Shown: positions 9,154 through 18,344, counted from the stretch's first letter. The stretch is 64,000 bases of DNA from Gemmatimonadaceae bacterium (GCA_036504815.1 DASXUN010000015.1:149073-213072), one strand, 5' to 3'. Made by a program: numbers and translations. Notes: generated by a model not told the origin, from the sequence alone.

Positions 9154-12020
9154 CGCGCACGCTGCGACGCGCAGCGGTGATGGCGGTCGGGCTGGTCGCG
9201 GGGTGCAACGACTCCACGCCACCACTCGTCCCGACGACCTTTGACGTTTCTGCCAGCAGTCTCACCTTCGACGCGATCGGGTCGACGCAGGCGCTCACCA
9301 TCACGGTGCGCGACCAGCATGGCGCGGTGATGGCCGCGACGAAGCCCATGCTGACTTCGTCGTCACCCGCCGTGGCGACGGTGAGCGGGAGTTCGCCGGC
9401 GACGGTGACCGCGACCGGCAACGGCAGCGCGACGATCACGGCATCCGCCGGTCGGGCGACGACGACCATTGCCGTGCTGGTGGCACAGGTGCCGGCCACC
9501 GTGACCGTCGCCGCGGGCAACGATCAGACGGCGCGTGTGGGCGCGCCGCTCCCCGTCGCCATCGCGGCGCGGGTGGCGGACCGGCTGGACGTTCCGGTGC
9601 CGAACGTCAGCGTGACGTTCACCGCGGGCATTGGTAGCGGGACGATCACCGGATCGCCGGCACTGACCAACGCACTGGGCGTCGCGACGGCCGACGCGTG
9701 GACGCTGGGTACGACACCCGGCATCAAGTCGGCCGCCGCGACGATCGGGGCGACCGCCTTTGCCGCCTTCAACGCGACGGCAACCGTCGGACCCGCGGCG
9801 GCGCTCGCCATCTATGCGGGCAACAATCAGGTGGCGAATCCCGATGCGACGCTCCCCGTGCCGCCTGCGGTGCGCGTCGGGGATCTGTACGGCAATGCCG
9901 TGGGTGGCACCGTCGTAACCTTCGCGGTCGCCAGCGGGGGCGGCACGGCCACGGGGACGACGGCGACGTCGAACAGCGCGGGGATCGCGACCGTCGGCAG
10001 CTGGGTGATGGGAAGCGCGTCGGGAACGAACACGCTCTCGGCAACTTCACCGGGGTTGAACACGGTCACCTTCACCGCCTCGGCGGGGATCATGCCGGTG
10101 ATCGCATCGGTGTCACCGACGCCCCTGATTCCTGGCGGCACGATGACGGTCACCGGGACCGGGTTCGCCTCCACGATGACCGGCAACACGCTGCGGGTCG
10201 GCGGCGCGACCGCCACCGTCACGGGCGCGACACCGACGCAGATCACCGCCGTCGTCCCGTGCGTGCCCAGCGGGACCGTGGCCGTGACCGCCACCGCCGC
10301 AGCGCTGACGAGCAGTGCGGCGACGACGACGCTGACCGGCACGCCGCAGGCAATTCCGGTGGGACAGGCGTTCGTGGCGAGCAGCGGCCTGGCGAGCCGA
10401 TGCATCGAGCTCGCGGCGACCGGCGGCGCAGCCCGCTACCTCGTCTCCGTCTACAGCACCTCCACATCTCCGAACTCGCTCATCGATTTCGAACTCGGCG
10501 GGAACCCCGCAACGTCGGCCGCAGCCGTGCGACAGATGGCGTCGCTGCGCGCGCGCCGTGCGGCAGCCGCGACCGAAGTCGCCTCCGCCGACGTTGACCG
10601 TGCGCACTGGGCGCACCTCGAGCGCGAGCGCGCGCTCATCGAGGAGCTGCGCGCACGCGAGCGAGCGCAGGGCGCCCCGTTGCGCCGCCGGTCGCTCACC
10701 GCCGCGGTCGCCGTACCGGCCCTGGGCGACCGGCGGGTCTTCTACTGGAACTATGGCGGCTGCGCCGACACGACGGCGCAGGTGACGGCGCGGGTGCTGT
10801 ACGCCGGCACCCGGGCCATCATCTGGGAAGACACCTCCAACGCGATCCTCGCCAGCGCCAACACAGTCCTCGCCGACCGATACCAGCGCATCGGCCAGGT
10901 GTTCGACCTCGACCAGTACGACGTCGTGCGCACCACCTTTGGCGATCCGCTGCGCCGCGACCCGCAAACGGACAACGACGGACGCGTGCATATGGTCTTC
11001 ACGCACCGCGTCAATGAGATCGGCGGGGTCGTGGCCTTCGTGACGAGCGCGGACCAGTTCGCACGCGTCACGTGTGCGGCGAGCAACTTCGGCGAGTTCT
11101 TCTACGGCAGCGTTCCCACGCAGCCTGGTTCGAATCTCGAGAGTTCCGCGTATCCCGACGGATGGTACAACTTCATGGGCCGGACGGTCGTGCACGAGGT
11201 GAAGCACATCGCGTCGATGGCGGCCCGGGTGGCCAACGGCGCGCCGTTCGAGCAGAGCTGGCTCGAGGAAGGCACGGCGCGGCACGCCGAGGAAGTCTGG
11301 GCGCGACAGGCGCTGCATCACTCCCTGTGGCGGGGGAACAACGGATACGGAACGGCCGCCAGCAATGGCCTGTATTGCGATTTCAATTCCTCGAATGCCA
11401 CCTGCCTCGCCAATGACCCATTGCGACGGCCGAGCTATGGCGTGCGACGCCAGTTCAATGAGATCCGGCCGCGACTGCTGGAGCCGTGGAACTGGTCACC
11501 GTTCGGCGACGCCTCCGGGCAGAGCGGGAACGTCTTCTACCAGACCGCCTGGTCGCTCGTGCGATACGCCATCGATCTGTACGGCGCATCGGAGGCGGCC
11601 TTCCTCACCGCGCTCACGAGCTCGACGACCAGCGGTCCAGCCAATCTCGCGAACGTCGCCGGCGTGCCCTTCTCCGACCTGCTGGGCGGCTGGACGCTCG
11701 CGCTCTACGCCGACGATTATCCCGGTCTCGCCTCTGGGTCGAACCTGCTGAAGTTCCAGACGTGGAACCTGCGCGACATCTACGGCTCGCTGAACACCGA
11801 CCCGCTGTGGCGCACGCGGTTCAGCACGCCGTATCCCATCACGCCCACCCCGCTGCCGTTTGGCGCGTTCACGGCGCAGCAACTGGGAGTGCGCGGCGGA
11901 GCCAACGCCTATTTCGAACTCAGCGGATCGGCGACGGCGGCGCAGGTGCTCAACCTGCGGGCCACCGGCGGCGGCGCGCCGTCCTCGCAGCTGCGCATCG
12001 CGATTGCGAGGCTGCAATGA
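9150..12020 (+). CDS. large surface lipoprotein with Ig-like/IPT domains and HExxH peptidase-like region
   Basis: 956 residues from GTG 9150, which overlaps the previous stop (GTGA). This start gives a proper signal (RTLRRAAVMAVGLVAGC) with a lipobox Cys; the ATG at 9180 would remove the positive n-region. Residues about 20-330 are Ala/Thr/Val-rich Ig-like (Big) repeats, followed by an IPT/TIG-type domain (VIASVSPTPLIPGGTMTVTG). The C-terminal half contains VVHEVKHIASM (HExxH at 682-686) and a downstream EEGTARHAEE, the pattern of a gluzincin-type zinc peptidase. Likely an outer-membrane-anchored or extracellular peptidase; substrate unknown. Its own stop overlaps the next lipoprotein start. 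Confidence 0.82.
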   Translation: MTRTLRRAAVMAVGLVAGCNDSTPPLVPTTFDVSASSLTFDAIGSTQALTITVRDQHGAVMAATKPMLTSSSPAVATVSGSSPATVTATGNGSATITASAGRATTTIAVLVAQVPATVTVAAGNDQTARVGAPLPVAIAARVADRLDVPVPNVSVTFTAGIGSGTITGSPALTNALGVATADAWTLGTTPGIKSAAATIGATAFAAFNATATVGPAAALAIYAGNNQVANPDATLPVPPAVRVGDLYGNAVGGTVVTFAVASGGGTATGTTATSNSAGIATVGSWVMGSASGTNTLSATSPGLNTVTFTASAGIMPVIASVSPTPLIPGGTMTVTGTGFASTMTGNTLRVGGATATVTGATPTQITAVVPCVPSGTVAVTATAAALTSSAATTTLTGTPQAIPVGQAFVASSGLASRCIELAATGGAARYLVSVYSTSTSPNSLIDFELGGNPATSAAAVRQMASLRARRAAAATEVASADVDRAHWAHLERERALIEELRARERAQGAPLRRRSLTAAVAVPALGDRRVFYWNYGGCADTTAQVTARVLYAGTRAIIWEDTSNAILASANTVLADRYQRIGQVFDLDQYDVVRTTFGDPLRRDPQTDNDGRVHMVFTHRVNEIGGVVAFVTSADQFARVTCAASNFGEFFYGSVPTQPGSNLESSAYPDGWYNFMGRTVVHEVKHIASMAARVANGAPFEQSWLEEGTARHAEEVWARQALHHSLWRGNNGYGTAASNGLYCDFNSSNATCLANDPLRRPSYGVRRQFNEIRPRLLEPWNWSPFGDASGQSGNVFYQTAWSLVRYAIDLYGASEAAFLTALTSSTTSGPANLANVAGVPFSDLLGGWTLALYADDYPGLASGSNLLKFQTWNLRDIYGSLNTDPLWRTRFSTPYPITPTPLPFGAFTAQQLGVRGGANAYFELSGSATAAQVLNLRATGGGAPSSQLRIAIARLQ

Positions 12021-12637
12021 CGCGAACTACGCGGATCGCGCCGATCAGGCATTTCGCGCTCGTCCCACTCCTGGTCGTGATGGCGCTTGCCGCGTGCTCG
12101 CCGGCGGTCGAGCGGCAACGCAGCATTCCCGCCGACACCGCGACCGCGCCGATGCCGGTGCGTGCGACCACGGATTCGGCGGCCAACGCGGTGACGCGCC
12201 CCGCGGCCGCATCGCCGCAGACGGACACGCTCCGCGGGATCGTGGAACGCATCGGCAGCGAGCCGCGCTCGACGATCGTCGTGCGCGCGGCCGACGGATC
12301 AGCGTGCGCGGTGCAGTCCGCCAACGCGCTGCCGGTGGAGGGCCTCGAGGTCGTCTTCTGGGGAGCGCGCCGTAACGGCGCGACCGTGATTCCCGGCGTG
12401 TCGTGCACCTTCAGCGTCGAGCGTTACGCCGTGCGCGCCGCCGATGGCATCGCGGCAACGGACGGCGTTCTGCGACGGAGCGGCAACGCGTTCGTGATGG
12501 AGCTTCCGTCCGGTGCGTTCTCGCCACTGCGTGAAGTGCCCCCATCGCTGCGTGCGCAGGTCGGCGCGCGCATCTGGTGGGCGGGTCCGCTCGACCACGC
12601 GCCGGCGGCGTACGGCGTGCTGCAACCCGCCCGGTGA
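12017..12637 (+). CDS. lipoprotein of unknown function
   Basis: 206 residues. ATG 12017 overlaps the TGA of the peptidase-like gene (ATGA). The signal RHFALVPLLVVMALAAC ends in a lipobox Cys. After a low-complexity Ala/Thr linker, the rest is beta-rich (TLRGIVERIGSEPRSTIVVR; two internal Cys near ACAVQ and SCTF). No domain recognised. Tight coupling with the large HExxH lipoprotein suggests it is an accessory or inhibitor-like partner, which is inference from position only. Confidence 0.75.
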   Translation: MTRTTRIAPIRHFALVPLLVVMALAACSPAVERQRSIPADTATAPMPVRATTDSAANAVTRPAAASPQTDTLRGIVERIGSEPRSTIVVRAADGSACAVQSANALPVEGLEVVFWGARRNGATVIPGVSCTFSVERYAVRAADGIAATDGVLRRSGNAFVMELPSGAFSPLREVPPSLRAQVGARIWWAGPLDHAPAAYGVLQPAR

Positions 12638-12722
12638 TCAGGGACGGGACGCCAGCGCGCGCGTGGCCTAGATTTCGGCACCCCCGCGCGCACTGAGCGC
12701 TTCCAGCCGGAGAGTGCCGATC

Positions 12723-14831
12723 GTGGACGCCACGCTGCAACCGTTCTTTCACCCCACCGGGATCGCCGTCGTTGGCGCCTCGCACGATCCGGTGAAGCTG
12801 GGGTTCGGAGTGGCGCGCAACCTCACGCAGTCGGGCTTCCCGGGCGCCATCCACCTGGTGAATCCGCGCGGCGGCACGCTGATGGGACGCGAGACGTATC
12901 GCGACCTCTCCGCGGTGCCAGATCCGGTGGACCTCGCCGTCATTGTGGTGCCGGCCGCGGCGGTGCCGGGCGCGCTGCGCGCCTGCGGCGCGCGCGGCAT
13001 CCAGGCGGCGATCATCGCCTCCGGTGGATTCCGTGAAGTGGGCGCCGAGGGCGCCGTCCTCGAGGCGGAGGTCGCACAGATTGCCCGCGACCTTGGCATC
13101 CGGCTCGTCGGACCGAATTGCATCGGCCTGCTCGACACGCACCTCCCGCTCGACACCACCTTTCTCGCGCCGCCGCCGCCGACGCCGGGCGACGTGGCAT
13201 TCGTCTCGCACTCGGGGGCCATCTGCGCCGCCGTCATTGACTGGGCCAGCGGCCAGGGCTTCGGCCTTTCGCGGCTCGTCAGTCTTGGCAACCAGACGGA
13301 CGTCAGCGAAACCGACGTGCTGGCGCACGTCGCCAGCGACGCACACACGCGCGTGCTCACGCTCTACCTCGAGGGCATACGTGACGGACGGCGCTTCATC
13401 GCGGAGGCGGGGCGCGTCTCGCGCGCCAAGCCAGTGGTTGCCCTCAAGGTTGGCCGTTTCGCCGCGGGACAACGGGCCGTCGCGTCGCACACGGGCGCCC
13501 TGGCCGGGCAGGAAGCGGCCTACAACGCCGCCTTCGCCCGGGCCGGCGTGATTCGCGCCGATACCAACGAGGAGATGTTCGACTGGGCACGCGCGCTCGC
13601 GTGGTGCCCGCTGCCGCGGCGTCGCGACATCGCGGTGCTCACCAATGCGGGCGGGCCCGGCGTCGTGGCCGCCGACGCCATCGAGGCCCTCGGCCTGCCG
13701 CTGGCGGCGCTCGCGGATGAGACGGTGGCTCGCATGCGCGCGGTCCTGCCGGCCGCGGCGAGCGTGCACAACCCGGTGGACATGCTCGCGTCGGCGGGGC
13801 CGCGCGAATACGCCGAATGTCTTGCGGCGCTGCTCGCCGATGCCGCGGTCGGCGGCGTGATGGTCATCATGCCGCCCCCGCCGACGCACAGCGCCGAGTC
13901 GGTGTGCGAGGCGCTGGTTCCCGTCATCCGCCAGTCGGACAAACCCGTCGTGGTCTCGCTGATGGGGGAAAACCTCGTGCGCCGCGCGAGCGAGGTGCTG
14001 CGAGCCGCGCGGATTCCCGATTACCGCTTCCCCGAGCGCGCCGCGAGCGCGCTCGCCACGCTCGTGCGCCGCGCCGGTTTCCTCAGCGCGCCGGCTCCGG
14101 AACCTGCACAGTTTGCCGATGTGCGCCGCACCGAGGCGCGCGCGGCGCTGGATGCGGCGCCGGCCGGGTTCCTTGGACAGGACGCCGTGGCGCGGGTGCT
14201 CGCCGCCTACGGCATCGATCTCCCGCGCATCGCCCTCGCGGCAACGCCCGATGACGCGGTGGCCGCCGCCGAGCAGATGGGTTTCCCGGTGGCCATCAAG
14301 GTCGCATCGCCCGACATTCCGCATAAGTCGGACGTGGGTGGAGTGCTGCTCGGACTCGGCGATGCCGCGGCGGTGCGCGCGGGCTTCATGACCGTGCAGA
14401 CAAATGCGCGGCGCGCGCATCCGAACGCCCGGCTCGATGGCGTGCACGTGCAGCGCATGCTTCCCGAGGGACAGGAAGTCATCATCGGCGCGGTGCAGGA
14501 CCCGCAGTTCGGCGCGCTGGTGATGTTCGGCGCCGGCGGAACGGAGGTCGAGGGCGTGAAGGACGTGGCGTTCGCGCTCGCGCCGCTGCCGCGTGCGGAA
14601 GCCGAGGCGATGCTCGACGGCACCTGGGCGGGGCGCAAGCTGCGCGGCTTCCGCAACCTGCCGGCGGCGGACCGTTCCGCGGCGATGGAGGCCCTGCTCC
14701 GACTTGGCCAGCTCGTCGCCGATCACCCCGAGATCGCGGAAATGGAGATCAATCCGCTGCGCGTACGGCCGGACGGCGAGGGTGTGGTGGCGGTGGACGT
14801 GCGGCTGCGCGTCGCGCGCGGTGAGTTGTAG
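12723..14831 (+). CDS. ADP-forming acetate/acyl-CoA ligase, fused subunits
   Basis: 702 residues in the alpha-beta order of NDP-forming acyl-CoA synthetases (acyl-CoA + ADP + Pi to acid + ATP + CoA, reversible). The N-terminal CoA-binding domain starts GIAVVGAS; the ligase domains include the ASHTGALAG segment that carries the phospho-histidine. The C-terminal ATP-grasp part has GFPVAIKVASPDIPHKSD and MEINPLRV. I choose GTG 12723, 10 nt after GGAG; GTG 12714 touches the same GGAG and is poorly spaced. No acetyltransferase domain is fused. Monocistronic in appearance; likely role in acetate or branched acyl-CoA energy metabolism. Confidence 0.88.
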   Translation: MDATLQPFFHPTGIAVVGASHDPVKLGFGVARNLTQSGFPGAIHLVNPRGGTLMGRETYRDLSAVPDPVDLAVIVVPAAAVPGALRACGARGIQAAIIASGGFREVGAEGAVLEAEVAQIARDLGIRLVGPNCIGLLDTHLPLDTTFLAPPPPTPGDVAFVSHSGAICAAVIDWASGQGFGLSRLVSLGNQTDVSETDVLAHVASDAHTRVLTLYLEGIRDGRRFIAEAGRVSRAKPVVALKVGRFAAGQRAVASHTGALAGQEAAYNAAFARAGVIRADTNEEMFDWARALAWCPLPRRRDIAVLTNAGGPGVVAADAIEALGLPLAALADETVARMRAVLPAAASVHNPVDMLASAGPREYAECLAALLADAAVGGVMVIMPPPPTHSAESVCEALVPVIRQSDKPVVVSLMGENLVRRASEVLRAARIPDYRFPERAASALATLVRRAGFLSAPAPEPAQFADVRRTEARAALDAAPAGFLGQDAVARVLAAYGIDLPRIALAATPDDAVAAAEQMGFPVAIKVASPDIPHKSDVGGVLLGLGDAAAVRAGFMTVQTNARRAHPNARLDGVHVQRMLPEGQEVIIGAVQDPQFGALVMFGAGGTEVEGVKDVAFALAPLPRAEAEAMLDGTWAGRKLRGFRNLPAADRSAAMEALLRLGQLVADHPEIAEMEINPLRVRPDGEGVVAVDVRLRVARGEL

Positions 14832-14884
14832 GGGCCGCGCGTCGTTATCTTTCGCGCTCCGCATCACCCTCACCCGGCATCACG

Positions 14885-15169
14885 ATGGCCACGAAACTCA
14901 AGCGCGGATACACCGATCCCGTCACCCAGGCGTGGGTACCGGCCACCGAAGTGATCCGCGAGATTGACGGCATGGTCGTGCGACTCACCGTGCACGGCAT
15001 CTTCCTGAAGGAAAAGGGGCGCCGGCTCGAGATCGGCCCGCTCGATTACGCGTCGCTCTATCGCGATGCCGTGCAGCGCGACAAGGGGCTGGCCCCCATC
15101 AAGCCGCGCGCCGGCCGCTCCAAGACGACGGTGTCACGAGGGCTGCTGGCCACCGAGCGCGGACGCTAG
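14885..15169 (+). CDS. hypothetical protein, 94 residues
   Basis: Basic protein (starts MATKLKRGYTDPVTQAWVPA; ends in an Arg/Lys-rich tail SKTTVSRGLLATERGR). No signal peptide, cysteine or membrane segment. The core (IDGMVVRLTVHGIFLKEKGR) reads as a small beta-sheet domain. It sits 53 nt after the acyl-CoA ligase on the same strand without a clear terminator between, and is convergent with the next gene. The frame is the best of the six here and starts from an ATG shortly after ATCACG. Function unknown; a nucleic-acid-binding role is only suggested by charge. Confidence 0.6.
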   Translation: MATKLKRGYTDPVTQAWVPATEVIREIDGMVVRLTVHGIFLKEKGRRLEIGPLDYASLYRDAVQRDKGLAPIKPRAGRSKTTVSRGLLATERGR

Positions 15170-15200
15170 CGACGGCCGCGGCCGGGCGTCGCGCCACGGA

Positions 15201-15899
15201 TCAGTCGAGGCGCCGGTAGACCCGTTTCGCCGGACGACCGATGAGTTGCTCGACGGTCAGGCCGTCCGCGGCATAGCACCCGGCGTACAGACGGCTCGCG
15301 AGCAGGGCTTCGGGACCCCGGCCATACTCGGCGTCGTGGCCGGAGAGCTCGCCGACGCGCAGCCGGATCGCGAGCGAGTCGATCTCGCGCAGGCAGGCCT
15401 CGCGCGCCGCGCGCGCCGTGACCCCGTTCGGCGGCGCCAGACGCTGCCGGCTCACCCATTGGTTCACCACGTCGTTCCGGAACGACGTCTTGTCGCCAAA
15501 GGCCGCCAGCAGCTGGCGCCTGAGCGACTCGAACGTCGCGTCGGCGAAATGCGACCAGGCGCCGAACTGCACGCGGATCTGGTCGCTGCGCTCCAGCCTT
15601 CGCCGTACCGCATCCACTTCCTTCCAGCGCACCATCGTGTGGTGGGCCGTGGTCCCCAGCGTCGCTGGTGGCGTGGCGACCACTTCCCCCGTGCCGGCCA
15701 CGCGATCGAGATCTTCCTCAAGGAGGACGAGCACCCCTTCGTGCCGCGGCAGCAACTGGCCGAGGGCGCGCTGCAACCAGATCGCCTCGCCCGGGGCGGC
15801 ATGCACCGGCAGCGCGAGAAAGCACTTGCCCGCGGGGACGGCCTGCAGGCGCGGGGCTGCGAGGGCAAGGTCGGAGTTCGCGTCGTGGTTGACGAGCAT
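15201..15899 (-). CDS. hypothetical protein, 232 residues
   Basis: From ATG 15899; the frame extends to an ATG at 16001, but that would place the Pro/Gly-rich leader across the ATGTMACG sites and is not favoured. No signal peptide or membrane segment. The N-terminal half alternates strand and helix (KCFLALPVHAAPGEAIWLQR, then EGVLVLLEEDLDRV), suggesting a Rossmann-like core; the C-terminal half is helical. The layout loosely recalls tRNA-dependent cyclodipeptide synthases, but the catalytic Ser and Tyr of that family are not where expected. Divergent from the TPR-like gene. No function assigned. Confidence 0.6.
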   Translation of the reverse strand: MLVNHDANSDLALAAPRLQAVPAGKCFLALPVHAAPGEAIWLQRALGQLLPRHEGVLVLLEEDLDRVAGTGEVVATPPATLGTTAHHTMVRWKEVDAVRRRLERSDQIRVQFGAWSHFADATFESLRRQLLAAFGDKTSFRNDVVNQWVSRQRLAPPNGVTARAAREACLREIDSLAIRLRVGELSGHDAEYGRGPEALLASRLYAGCYAADGLTVEQLIGRPAKRVYRRLD

Positions 15900-16004
15900 C
15901 GGCGGTTGTGGTGAGTACGCCCCGGCGCCCCAGGGAGCGGGCCCCGGGGCGCCCGGCGCAGGTGTCCATCCGGCATCGGCGGACCATCCAATTGCTATCA
16001 TACA

Positions 16005-16051
16005 ATGTCACGTTATGCAAGCCTCTTGACGTTTTCGCGGTCCTGTTACAT
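16005..16051. promoter_or_regulatory. ATGTMAC-type sites in the divergent spacer before the TPR gene
   Basis: ATGTCACG at 16005-16012 and, on the other strand, ATGTAACA at 16051-16044 resemble the two ATGT(C/A)ACG cores of the direct repeat before the AraC-type gene (17475-17507). The local AT-content is higher than in the flanks. They may bind one regulator, perhaps the AraC-type protein encoded nearby (inference). Confidence 0.4.
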
Positions 16052-16129
16052 CGTGTGATAGGTTTGCAGGCCTGTATCCTTCCGGGACGCGCCCGGCGTC
16101 CGCCGCGGACCGTTCCCGCCCTTCCCCGC

Positions 16130-17272
16130 GTGACCGTGACCGAAGCCTCACGAGACCTGGACGGCCTGACCCTGCTCGGCGACGTGCTCGGCGCGTACCG
16201 GCAGGACCTCGCGCGCACCCCCGACGTGGCGTGCTTCGGCGCGCACGATGCCCGCTGGCTCCGGACGGCACTGCAAGTGGAGCAGCTCGTCAGCCAGCCC
16301 GCCCGGGGTGACGCACAGCGATTGCGCCGGCTGGCCGCGCATCCCACCCTGCGCGGGCGGCGACTGCTGGCGCTCGCCGAACAGATGGAGGCGGCGGGCG
16401 CGCTCATGCTCGCCTTCGCCACGCTCGCCAGCGCCCGTCGCGTGTGGGAACGCACCGACCCCGCCAGTTGCGGGACGGCCATCTTCCGCCAGGCCCGCAT
16501 CTGCCGCACGGTCGGCGCCACGCGCGCCGCGGAGAACTACTACTCGCTCCTCGCCTCATACGCGCAACGCCACCGGCTTTCGGAACTGCGCGGCCGGGCG
16601 CTCATCGGCTTCGGCCTGCTGCGGCTCGTGGAGGGGAACCCGGCGGCGGGGCGACGGTGGTTCGTGAAGGCCCGCAGCGCCTCCGGCAACCACCCGGTGG
16701 CCTGCGCCGTGTCGTTCCATGCCGAGATGAATGCGGCGCTCGCGCTGCGCGACCACTCCGGCGCCTTGATCGCCGGCTCGCGGGCGCTCGCCGGAAACGT
16801 CCTGCCGCGTTACGACGAAGCCGGCGTCCTGATCAACATCGCGTCGCTGGCGCTTCGCGCGGGACATCCCGCGGCCGCGCTGGCCACGGTGCGGCGCGCC
16901 ATCCGGCGCTCGACGCACCCGCGCGTGCGGCTGATCGCGTACTCCAAGGGCGCGGCGGCGGCCGCCGCGCTCGCGCGCCCGGCGCTGGTGAACCGCTTCG
17001 CGGCGCAGCTCATGGGCGTGGCGGCGCACGTCTGCGTCCCGTTCGAGGAGATGGAGGCGCGCAGCGAACTCGCCGAGGCGCTGGCCGAGGTCGGCGAGCG
17101 CGAGCGGGCCCGCCGCATGGCGCGCAGCGTGCGCGCCGAGGCCCAGCGGCACCGGTTCGCAGCCATCGTGCACCGGTGCGACCGCCTGCTGCGCGACGTC
17201 CGCCCCGAGCCGGAGCGGCTGCCGCTCACGGTGGCCGCCCGGCGCGTGATCGAGGAGCTGGTGACGGTATGA
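16130..17272 (+). CDS. TPR-like helical-repeat protein (putative regulator)
   Basis: 380 residues from GTG 16130 (GTG 16136 also possible; the frame is open far upstream but crosses putative operator sites). The sequence is almost entirely helical, rich in Ala, Arg and Leu, with TPR-like repeats (RAAENYYSLLASYAQRHRLS; GVLINIASLALRAGHPAAAL). No enzymatic motif, signal or membrane segment. It lies between clustered ATGTMACG sites and ahead of an AraC-type regulator, with a 42-residue lipoprotein gene on the opposite strand between them, so it could be a protein-protein partner in this regulatory block. Function not established. Confidence 0.65.
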   Translation: MTVTEASRDLDGLTLLGDVLGAYRQDLARTPDVACFGAHDARWLRTALQVEQLVSQPARGDAQRLRRLAAHPTLRGRRLLALAEQMEAAGALMLAFATLASARRVWERTDPASCGTAIFRQARICRTVGATRAAENYYSLLASYAQRHRLSELRGRALIGFGLLRLVEGNPAAGRRWFVKARSASGNHPVACAVSFHAEMNAALALRDHSGALIAGSRALAGNVLPRYDEAGVLINIASLALRAGHPAAALATVRRAIRRSTHPRVRLIAYSKGAAAAAALARPALVNRFAAQLMGVAAHVCVPFEEMEARSELAEALAEVGERERARRMARSVRAEAQRHRFAAIVHRCDRLLRDVRPEPERLPLTVAARRVIEELVTV

Positions 17273-17285
17273 CGCCCGCCGCGGA

Positions 17286-17414
17286 TCAGTTCCAGGGAAT
17301 GGAGTCGCGCTGCCTCACCGGCTCGTTGGGACCGGTCGGCGACTTGGTGCAGGCGGCGGCGGTGCTCACCAGCAGGGCGACGAAGAGCAGGCGGAAGAGG
17401 GCAGTGCGGGACAT
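17286..17414 (-). CDS. very small lipoprotein, 42 residues
   Basis: Short ORF: ATG 17414 preceded by GGAG 7 nt upstream, stop at 17288-17286. The product begins MSRTALFRLLFVALL and continues VSTAAAC, a complete lipoprotein signal with Cys22, leaving a 21-residue tail (KSPTGPNEPVRQRDSIPWN at its end). After processing only a short hydrophilic lipopeptide would remain on the outer membrane or periplasmic face. It is antisense-oriented between the TPR-like and AraC-type genes, and its promoter region would share the 17415-17530 spacer with the ATGTMACG direct repeat. Signal, ribosome site and stop together make it credible despite its size. Confidence 0.65.
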   Translation of the reverse strand: MSRTALFRLLFVALLVSTAAACTKSPTGPNEPVRQRDSIPWN

Positions 17415-17474
17415 TCAGGGGCTCCGGAAAGGGGTCGCCTGCATGGGTAGCGATCGCGCGTGTGCCGTACTAAC

Positions 17475-17507
17475 ACGCTATGTCACGAACTATTACGCTA
17501 TGTAACG
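17475..17507. promoter_or_regulatory. 20-bp-period direct repeat, likely operator
   Basis: ACGCTATGTCACG (17475-17487) and ACGCTATGTAACG (17495-17507) are direct repeats, 12 of 13 identical, with starts 20 bp apart, i.e. two helical turns, as favoured by AraC-type dimers. They lie 24-56 bp before the preferred start of the AraC-type gene and upstream of the divergent 42-residue lipoprotein. Autoregulation is likely (inference). Confidence 0.55.
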
Positions 17508-17530
17508 TGCGACGAGAATTTCCGAGAATT

Positions 17531-18322
17531 ATGCTGATTGGCCAAGCCGGCGACCCGCCGGCGTGGCTCGCCACGGGGGCCCCCTACGGGAGCTCCATCG
17601 CGTGCTGCCCGCGGGTGGCGGACGCCCGCGACCTGCTGGACCGCGGGGGGGCGCTGGTGGTGCTGGCCCCTCTCGAGGATGCGGACGGCGACGACACCCT
17701 CCCCCTGATCGAGCACCTGGTGCACCGGCGCCAGCCGACCGCGGTGGTCGGCATGGTGTCGCGGCAGCTCCGGGACTCGGACGACCTGCTGCGCCTGGCC
17801 CGCGCCGGCGTGCACACCCTGCTGTTCGACGAGGACCGCCGGACGCCCCTCACCGTGCGCCGGGCGCTCCTGGTGGCGTCCACGCGATGCCGCAACGAGA
17901 CGCTGTGGAGCGACGTGGCGCCGATCACCCCCGGGCGCGTGCGCCCGCTCGTCGCCTACGGCCTCAAGCACGCGCACGAGTCCCTTACGGTCGACACCGT
18001 CGCGCGCGCCCTCGGCCTTCACCGCAAGACGCTGGCCGAGCGATGCATGCTTTCGCGCAGCCTCCCGCCGCAGCTGATGCTGGGCTGGTGCCGGATGATG
18101 GCCGCCGCGGTGCTGCTCGAGGACCGGGGTCGCCTGGTGGACCACATTGCGCTCGAGCTCGACTTTGCGAGCGGCACGGCCTTCCGCAACCAGCTCAAGC
18201 GGTACACCGGCCTGAAACCGGTCGAACTGCGGGCCCGCGGTCCCCTGGCCGAAATGACCCGCCGATTCCGGCAGGCTATGCAGCAGGCCGGACCCGACCT
18301 GAAGGTCAGCCGCATCGGGTAG
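17531..18322 (+). CDS. AraC-type transcriptional regulator
   Basis: 263 residues. The N-terminal half resembles a degenerate receiver-like domain (VVLAPLEDADGDD, then GVHTLLFDEDRRTPL) rather than a cupin. The C-terminal half is an AraC/XylS helix-turn-helix pair (HESLTVDTVARALGLHRKTL; then LDFASGTAFRNQLKRYTG). The frame starts at 17480, but that codon lies inside the direct-repeat operator; I choose ATG 17531. It probably binds the ATGTMACG repeats beside it and at 16005-16051. A perfect hairpin follows 23 nt after the stop. Confidence 0.8.
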   Translation: MLIGQAGDPPAWLATGAPYGSSIACCPRVADARDLLDRGGALVVLAPLEDADGDDTLPLIEHLVHRRQPTAVVGMVSRQLRDSDDLLRLARAGVHTLLFDEDRRTPLTVRRALLVASTRCRNETLWSDVAPITPGRVRPLVAYGLKHAHESLTVDTVARALGLHRKTLAERCMLSRSLPPQLMLGWCRMMAAAVLLEDRGRLVDHIALELDFASGTAFRNQLKRYTGLKPVELRARGPLAEMTRRFRQAMQQAGPDLKVSRIG

Positions 18323-18344
18323 GCGCGCACTCCGAGCGAACGTC

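Noticed and set aside
12411..14873. 820-codon minus-strand frame opposite the acyl-CoA ligase
   Set aside because: His/Arg-rich shadow of the real plus-strand gene.
15201..15899. Resemblance to tRNA-dependent cyclodipeptide synthase
   Set aside because: The strand-helix layout and length recall the family by eye, but the catalytic Ser near the N-terminal strand and the Tyr of YxxxE are not in position. Left as hypothetical.
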